From NCBI GenBank assembly GCA_003660485.1, contig QMUI01000002.1:1-14705 (forward strand): a DNA stretch of 14,705 nucleotides, written 5' to 3'. Below, piece by piece: positions 10,643 to 14,705 of the stretch (position 1 is the stretch's first letter; every line of letters starts with the position of its first letter). The notes under the pieces are model-generated. The model saw only the letters and a program-made list of their open reading frames with translations. It had not been told where the DNA came from and did not search any database. Source of the DNA: Thermococci archaeon. Its GTDB lineage: Archaea > Methanobacteriota_B > Thermococci > Thermococcales > Thermococcaceae. A program made the position numbers and the translations under genes.

Positions 10643-11785
10643 CTAATCTACGAATGCCTTCCCTCCAATTAGCTCCCTGATTTCACTCGTTGCATCTGAA
10701 TAAATCCTTTTGAAAGTGACCCTCCACATACCATTGTTCAGCTCTTCTATATCCACGATCTCTATATTTAATCCAAGTTTCTCAAAGTGAGTGACCATTT
10801 TATAGGCCGTTTCGATTTTCTTAACCCTAATTTTGAATATTTCTGCGATATCATCCCCCTGTTCTACATCTAATATGCTTTCAACCAGAGGCTGAAGTAG
10901 AGCCATTCCCAAGTCTTCGGCGAGCTTTCTCAACTCCTCGCCTTTGATTCTCTTCTCTGCCACGTAGAAGGCGAGCCTAGAAATCCTACTTGTGAAATAT
11001 CCTGGAGATAGTTCATAAAAAACCCTGGCCCCGATCCTTACATCGTTGATGTTTGCAAATGGTGTAACGTATTTGACTATCTTCTTCATGTCGGGACTTT
11101 TCATGACTATGCCTTCCCTTCCTTCCCTGCTTAGCTTTTCTATTAGCTCGTGCAACTCTCCTAAGTCATTTCGCGTGAACTTTCCGAACACTTCCACATG
11201 TGGAATTTCGTATTCTTCTGCGAGCCTTAATCTTTCTTCTACAGGCAAGCTCTTTCCGGTGATCTTCTCTTGAATGTCGAACAGGAAAAATTCTATATCC
11301 TCCTTAACATAAGGGGGTCCCTCAACGAGATATGGACTCTCCGGCCCGGCCATTTCTCCAACAAGAACTAGGTTCGGATGATCCTTGAAGAACTCCTGGG
11401 GCACGAAATCTGTAATTCTTTCTGTTGTAAATGGACATATGAAGCCACCTCTGGTTATTGCAACTATCCTATCCATTACTTTGGCAACCCTCACGTTGTA
11501 ACCATCAACCTTCTCTTCCACGTAGAATTCCCTATTTCTAAACGCTCTCCTTATTCCTTCTTCCAAGTTTACAACCCTCTTTATGTGTGGGAATCCGAGA
11601 ATTATCTCTTCTTCATTGAAAACAACGGTACCTCTTCTGAGTTTCCCCGCTGAATCTTTAAATCTTAAATATCTAATCCCCTCGAACTCATCTTCGACTA
11701 TACCTCCCTTTGTCTCTAAAGTTTCTATCCTATCCTGCGGGACTCCAAGCTTCAAAAGGATCTCCTTAAATTTGGTACTAACCAC
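10643..11785 (-). CDS. ATP-dependent RNA ligase, archaeal Rnl3 (Pab1020-like) family
   Basis: This 380-residue enzyme belongs to the nucleotidyltransferase superfamily and resembles the homodimeric Pab1020/MthRnl ligases, which join or circularise single-stranded RNA through an AMP-lysine intermediate. Numbering is from GTG 11785. Motif I is EEKVDGYNVRV with Lys92 as the AMP-accepting residue. Motif III is GEMAGPESPYL (about 143-153), motif IIIa is IEFFLFDI, motif IV is REGIVMKSP (about 223-231), and motif V is KKIVKYV. The C-terminal 100 residues match the Rnl3-specific dimerization region. The open frame extends to a TTG at 11815 with no binding site. GTG 11785 is preferred because GGTGGA lies 5 nt upstream (11791-11796). 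The cellular RNA substrate is unknown. Confidence 0.92.
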   Translation of the reverse strand: MVSTKFKEILLKLGVPQDRIETLETKGGIVEDEFEGIRYLRFKDSAGKLRRGTVVFNEEEIILGFPHIKRVVNLEEGIRRAFRNREFYVEEKVDGYNVRVAKVMDRIVAITRGGFICPFTTERITDFVPQEFFKDHPNLVLVGEMAGPESPYLVEGPPYVKEDIEFFLFDIQEKITGKSLPVEERLRLAEEYEIPHVEVFGKFTRNDLGELHELIEKLSREGREGIVMKSPDMKKIVKYVTPFANINDVRIGARVFYELSPGYFTSRISRLAFYVAEKRIKGEELRKLAEDLGMALLQPLVESILDVEQGDDIAEIFKIRVKKIETAYKMVTHFEKLGLNIEIVDIEELNNGMWRVTFKRIYSDATSEIRELIGGKAFVD

Positions 11786-11830
11786 ATATCTCCACCAGGT
11801 AAAGTTATCCTTCAAGGTATTTTAACTTAA

Positions 11831-11838
11831 ACTATAAA
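11831..11838 (-). promoter_or_regulatory. TATA-like box for the RNA ligase-glycerate kinase operon
   Basis: On the minus strand the sequence TTTATAGT lies about 50 nt before the preferred GTG at 11785. A start point about 25 nt downstream would give a leader of roughly 25 nt that carries the GGTGGA binding site. This supports the GTG start over the TTG at 11815, which would leave almost no leader. The prediction is from pattern and spacing only. Confidence 0.5.
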
Positions 11839-11848
11839 CTGCAAAAGT

Positions 11849-11876
11849 TTTATTAATATAGCTAGGTTTATAAATA
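11849..11876 (+). promoter_or_regulatory. Two overlapping TATA-like elements for the deacetylase gene
   Basis: Two candidates face the deacetylase gene: TTTATTAATATA (11849-11860, preceded by a purine-rich GCAAAAG that could be the BRE) and TTTATAAATA (11867-11876). The first predicts a start near 11880 and a leader of about 20 nt containing the strong GGAGGTG at 11890-11896. The second would start transcription almost at the ATG and lose that binding site. The first therefore looks more likely, but both could be used. No TATCAC-N5-GTGATA glycolytic operator was seen. Confidence 0.5.
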
Positions 11877-11901
11877 AGGAGAATTTGTAGGAGGTGCTAA
11901 A

Positions 11902-12705
11902 ATGTTTGAGGAGATAAACGATTTTGAAACAGCGTTTAGGAAGTTGCTTGATGATGTTCTTGACTTTGATATCCAAAATCCTCTAAAGGACGTAAAAAAG
12001 GTTCTCTGTATAGAACCCCATCCGGACGACTGTGCCATAGGAATGGGCGGAACAATTAAGAGGTTAGCAGACAGGGGAGTTGAGGTAATTTACCTCTGCA
12101 TGACCGATGGTTACATGGGGACTACTGATGAAACAATGACGGGACACGAGCTGGCTCAAATTAGGAGAAAGGAGGAAGAAGAGAGTGCTAAAATATTGGG
12201 CGTGAAAAAGATTTATTGGCTAAACTACAGGGATACTGAACTTCCATATACGAGGGAGGTTAGGAAGGATATAGTTAGAATCATTAGGAAAGAGAAACCT
12301 GATGGGGTGTTCCTTCCAGATCCCTGGTTACCATATGAGGCTCACCCTGATCATAGAACAACTGGTTTCTTGGCTTTAGATGCAGTGGCTTTCTCTCAGC
12401 TCCCGAACTTCTCAAATATAGATCTTGACATGGGGTTAAGGCCTCATTCAGTATCATTTGTAGCCCTTTACTACACCCACAAACCCAATTACTTCGTTGA
12501 TATTACCGACATCATGGATCTAAAGCTCAAGGCCATTAGGGTTCATAGAAGTCAGTTCCCCGAGGATATTTGGGAAATTTGGGAGCCCTTCCTTAGAACG
12601 GTGGCCCTCTATTATGGACAAAAGGCAGGTGTCAAGTATGCAGAAGGGTTCAGAATAATGCCCAGCCTATTCTATCACATCACACCCTTCGCTGAGCTCA
12701 TATGA
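11902..12705 (+). CDS. dac: N,N'-diacetylchitobiose deacetylase (PIG-L/LmbE fold, zinc enzyme)
   Basis: This 267-residue protein closely resembles the Pyrococcus/Thermococcus Dac enzymes (PH0499 by memory), which remove an acetyl group from the non-reducing GlcNAc of diacetylchitobiose in archaeal chitin breakdown. The PIG-L signature [13 protein letters not shown] gives zinc ligands H40 and D43 and the general base D42. AHPDH supplies the third ligand H151. Published numbering for the P. horikoshii enzyme (H44, D47, H155) would correspond to a start four residues earlier. GGAGGTG at 11890-11896 supports the ATG at 11902. The chitinase and exo-glucosaminidase partners are not in this window. 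The gene stands alone, divergent from the RNA ligase gene and convergent with vapC, whose end it overlaps by 8 nt. Confidence 0.92.
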   Translation: MFEEINDFETAFRKLLDDVLDFDIQNPLKDVKKVLCIEPHPDDCAIGMGGTIKRLADRGVEVIYLCMTDGYMGTTDETMTGHELAQIRRKEEEESAKILGVKKIYWLNYRDTELPYTREVRKDIVRIIRKEKPDGVFLPDPWLPYEAHPDHRTTGFLALDAVAFSQLPNFSNIDLDMGLRPHSVSFVALYYTHKPNYFVDITDIMDLKLKAIRVHRSQFPEDIWEIWEPFLRTVALYYGQKAGVKYAEGFRIMPSLFYHITPFAELI

Positions 12706-12709
12706 GCTC
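12694..12709. repeat. Perfect 16-bp palindrome spanning two convergent stop codons
   Basis: GAGCTCATATGAGCTC is its own reverse complement. It contains the TGA of the deacetylase gene (12703-12705, +) and the TGA of vapC (12698-12700, -), so both proteins end in Glu-Leu-Ile. On the plus strand it is followed by CCTTTTC, so a folded transcript with a short U-rich tail could help end transcription. The minus-strand exit is not U-rich. Terminator function is inference. Confidence 0.6.
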
Positions 12710-13147
12710 CTTTTCTACCATTAATTCTACCTCTTTTATGAATTTCTCCAGTGGCATTGTATCAAGCCCAAACCTTCTAATCGGATCGTACCTCTTTGCA
12801 TCATCTGCTATTAAAAGGCTGCCCGTTTGGATCGCAGTTGCCGCTGTTAATATATCCTCAATATCCATGATTATTCCTTTTCTGAGTAAGTTTGCCTCGA
12901 TTTGGGCTGCTTTAATTATTATGTCCTCAGTTAGTGGGATTATTGTATATATATCTTTTAATATGTCAAATTCAAGCTCGATGTTCTTCTTAAGGTATGC
13001 CCTCGCCGTTAAATACCTGTATATTGTGATTATTGAAATGTTGACGTTGAACTTTGCTAGGGTTATCTCAAGTAACCTTTTCCTGCTCTTTGAGTGCATC
13101 TTCAGAAGAGCAGCGCTATCAAAAGTAATTTCAGGGGGCAACGGCAT
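12698..13147 (-). CDS. vapC: PIN-domain protein, VapC-type toxin
   Basis: This 149-residue PIN-domain protein is probably the toxin of a VapBC pair; family members are Mg2+-dependent ribonucleases acting on tRNA or other RNA. The first acidic position is D10 in [12 protein letters not shown]. Later acids are D95/D98 in [12 protein letters not shown] and D115/D116 in [11 protein letters not shown]. The second canonical acid, usually a Glu after a conserved IT, appears to be R44 in [13 protein letters not shown], so nuclease activity is uncertain. It starts 3 nt after the vapB stop, and GGAGAG just upstream is the likely ribosome binding site. It resembles a structurally solved P. horikoshii protein that I remember as PH0500. 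Confidence 0.88.
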   Translation of the reverse strand: MPLPPEITFDSAALLKMHSKSRKRLLEITLAKFNVNISIITIYRYLTARAYLKKNIELEFDILKDIYTIIPLTEDIIIKAAQIEANLLRKGIIMDIEDILTAATAIQTGSLLIADDAKRYDPIRRFGLDTMPLEKFIKEVELMVEKELI

Positions 13148-13150
13148 GTT

Positions 13151-13360
13151 TCAACTCTCCTTCTTCTTTTTAATGATATTAATTAAGGTTTCAGCTTCAT
13201 CATCACTCATTACGACCTTGTCCACCTTTTTATCGAGTTCAACCAAATGCCATGTTTCTATTAGCTTTTGTAGTACTTCATCGTACGACCTTGCTTCAAG
13301 TTTATCCTTGAGCATTTTAATTTTCTTCCAAGTACTCTCGTCAACGGCTATCGTCTTCAT
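13151..13360 (-). CDS. vapB: VapB-type antitoxin
   Basis: This 69-residue protein lies immediately before vapC. Its N-terminus (KTIAVDESTWKKIKMLKDKL, then SYDEVLQKLIE) fits a ribbon-helix-helix DNA-binding domain: one strand, a helix, a turn and a second helix. The lysine- and acid-rich C-terminal half (LDKKVDKVV, DDEAETLINIIKKKK) would wrap the toxin. The family role is to neutralise VapC and repress the operon. The ATG overlaps the stop of the upstream GH1 gene as ATGA, and its binding site GGAGGGG lies inside that gene. The pair therefore has no separate intergenic promoter and is likely co-transcribed with the GH1 gene. Confidence 0.85.
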   Translation of the reverse strand: MKTIAVDESTWKKIKMLKDKLEARSYDEVLQKLIETWHLVELDKKVDKVVMSDDEAETLINIIKKKKES

Positions 13361-14705
13361 TCTATCCCCTCCCTAACGACTTTCTTATAAGTTTCAACGC
13401 TCCTTCTTCTTGGTATCCTCTTCTTTGTTATCAAGCCAACTTCGTAAAGCCCGAATCTTATTTTAAGTCCCATCGCCCACTCGTAATTATCCGTCAAGGC
13501 CCAATGGAAGTATCCGCCGACTTTTATTCCGTTCTCGATGAGGTTTTTGACTTCTCCAATATAATCCACTATATATCTTGGCCTCAGGATGTCCTTAGAG
13601 TCGGCAATCCCTTTTGCCGTTATGAAGATGTTCTTGCAGTATTCGTATGCCTCTGCCGTGGAATCATATAGGCCTTGAGGAAATACTTCCCATCCAAAGT
13701 CGCTTGTTGGGTTATTATCTGGGGAGACGCTGTTTGGATTCCCTGAATATCCATAGCCTTCGGCTCCAACGAATGTAACAAGTGGCAATTCTTCGTACTT
13801 AGGTTCCACGTACCTTACGACTTCCCTTGTGTAGTAGTTGTTCCCTATCCAATCGTTCCTCTTTAAGTGTGCTACCTTGACGTATTCCCCGGATATCTCA
13901 ATGTCAAGTCTTCCTCTGTTTACGGCCTCTAAGAATATCCTATTGTGGAAGAGGTCATAATTCTCAGCGGCTTTTTGGTCTTTCGGGTTGTTTGGATCGA
14001 GGGGATAGGCTGGTATTATATTTAGAATTATCCCAACGGGTTTCTTGGAGAACTTCTTAATAGAATCATAGGCTCTCGCATGCGCTATTACTTGATTCAG
14101 GATTACCTTTTTTGCTGCCGTTGGGTTGAGTATTCCTGGGGGCCATCCAACGTATGGGCCCAAATATCCTAATTCGGCCGTTACCATAGGTTCGTCAAAA
14201 GTTGCCCAATAATCTACGTACTCATCGAACTTCCAAGCAATATAAGCGACGAACTTAGCGAACTCTATTATTGCTCTCTCATCTACCCATCCCTTAGCTC
14301 TGGCCTTCTCTATATTTGCCCTGACCTCGAGGGGATCGTGAAGCCATATTGGATTAGTCTGATGATTCAAAGTAACGAATGTTGTGAATCCTAACTTCTT
14401 TAGGTTTCTAAGGACGTCTAAATAGTGTTGAACTTCCCTCTTATTTGCTAATTCATCAAGTTGTTGCAGGTGCTCTCTCTTTATCTTAACCTTCTTTATG
14501 AATCCATAACCATCTTGTTCAACACTTACTTCAACGTTAAAGGTGGGGCAGGGAAATATTCTGCTCCATTCTATCGTCAATTGGTAGGCGTTTAAACCAA
14601 GATCCTTGGCGAGTCTATGATCGATTTCGTATAAATCGTAATTGTTAATCCCCTCTTCAGGTAGATCTCCACTAACTAATTCATTTTTAATGTTGTAAGG
14701 GTCAC
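13357..14705 (-). CDS. GH1 beta-mannosidase-like protein, partial, with altered catalytic residues
   Basis: The reading frame runs open to the window edge (449 codons; first full codon at 14703), so the N-terminus is outside; the TTG at 14580 is internal. The fold signatures are those of archaeal GH1 beta-mannosidase/beta-glycosidase: SGDLPEEGINNYDLYE, IEWSRIF, TLNH, WLHDPLEVR, GYFHWALTDNYEWAMG and RFGLYEV. Three active-site positions differ from the family. The nucleophile motif TENG reads TAKG (Ala codon at 13615-13617). The acid/base motif NEP reads DEP, although its Glu is kept (14191-14193). The conserved Arg before IEWSRI is Gln (14581-14583). It is therefore probably inactive as a classical retaining glycosidase. 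No stop or frameshift is seen in the visible part. It overlaps vapB by 4 nt. Confidence 0.9.
   Translation of the reverse strand, partial: DPYNIKNELVSGDLPEEGINNYDLYEIDHRLAKDLGLNAYQLTIEWSRIFPCPTFNVEVSVEQDGYGFIKKVKIKREHLQQLDELANKREVQHYLDVLRNLKKLGFTTFVTLNHQTNPIWLHDPLEVRANIEKARAKGWVDERAIIEFAKFVAYIAWKFDEYVDYWATFDEPMVTAELGYLGPYVGWPPGILNPTAAKKVILNQVIAHARAYDSIKKFSKKPVGIILNIIPAYPLDPNNPKDQKAAENYDLFHNRIFLEAVNRGRLDIEISGEYVKVAHLKRNDWIGNNYYTREVVRYVEPKYEELPLVTFVGAEGYGYSGNPNSVSPDNNPTSDFGWEVFPQGLYDSTAEAYEYCKNIFITAKGIADSKDILRPRYIVDYIGEVKNLIENGIKVGGYFHWALTDNYEWAMGLKIRFGLYEVGLITKKRIPRRRSVETYKKVVREGIE

Noticed and set aside
11786..11815. Longer RNA ligase starting at TTG 11815
   Set aside because: There is no binding site before it and it would fall at or before the predicted transcript start. 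GTG 11785 has GGTGGA at good spacing.
12671..12683. TATCACATCACA, resembling half of the Thermococcales glycolytic motif
   Set aside because: It lies at the 3' end of the deacetylase coding region, lacks the GTGATA half at the proper spacing, and encodes conserved C-terminal residues.
12702..13376. A 224-codon plus-strand open frame antisense to the whole vapBC pair
   Set aside because: Its composition (runs of Ser, Ile and Phe) is what the reverse of Lys/Glu/Ile-rich coding gives. It has no ribosome binding site or recognisable motif, while both minus-strand genes match known families.

Overview
The window looks like chromosomal DNA of a hyperthermophilic archaeon of the order Thermococcales, very probably Pyrococcus and most likely P. 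horikoshii. The evidence is the moderate G+C, GGAGGTG-type ribosome binding sites, very tight operons, an archaeal CheF, a Thermococcales-specific DUF257 protein, an archaeal Rnl3-type RNA ligase and a Pyrococcus-type diacetylchitobiose deacetylase. The species call rests on remembered proteins, not on a search. Almost every base is coding. No RNA gene, CRISPR array or insertion sequence was seen.

Positions 1-8620 (+) are the downstream part of a chemotaxis operon: cheB (5' end cut off), cheA, cheC1, cheC2, cheD, a transmembrane chemoreceptor, an unrecognised membrane-anchored coiled-coil protein, and cheF. Neighbours overlap or lie within about 36 nt of each other. The parts form a Bacillus/Thermotoga-like circuit. 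The receptor signals to CheA. CheB and CheD modify the receptor. Two CheC paralogues remove phosphate from CheY-P and can pair with CheD. CheF passes the signal to the archaellum. CheY, CheR and CheW are not in the window and are presumably upstream or elsewhere. CheA carries two tandem P2-like domains, and the receptor has the full dCache_1 amino-acid-binding signature.

Positions 8595-11785 (-) hold a second probable operon read leftward: an Rnl3 RNA ligase, a glycerate 2-kinase and a DUF257 protein. Its last gene overlaps the 3' end of cheF tail to tail. A 116-nt divergent intergenic region (11786-11901) separates it from a diacetylchitobiose deacetylase gene (11902-12705, +).

Positions 12698-14705 (-) hold a GH1 beta-mannosidase-like gene (5' end outside the window), followed by a vapB-vapC toxin-antitoxin pair that overlaps its stop codon. 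The GH1 frame is open, but its catalytic nucleophile glutamate is alanine and other active-site residues are changed, so it looks like a pseudoenzyme or a decaying gene. The vapC and deacetylase stop codons overlap inside a perfect 16-bp palindrome.
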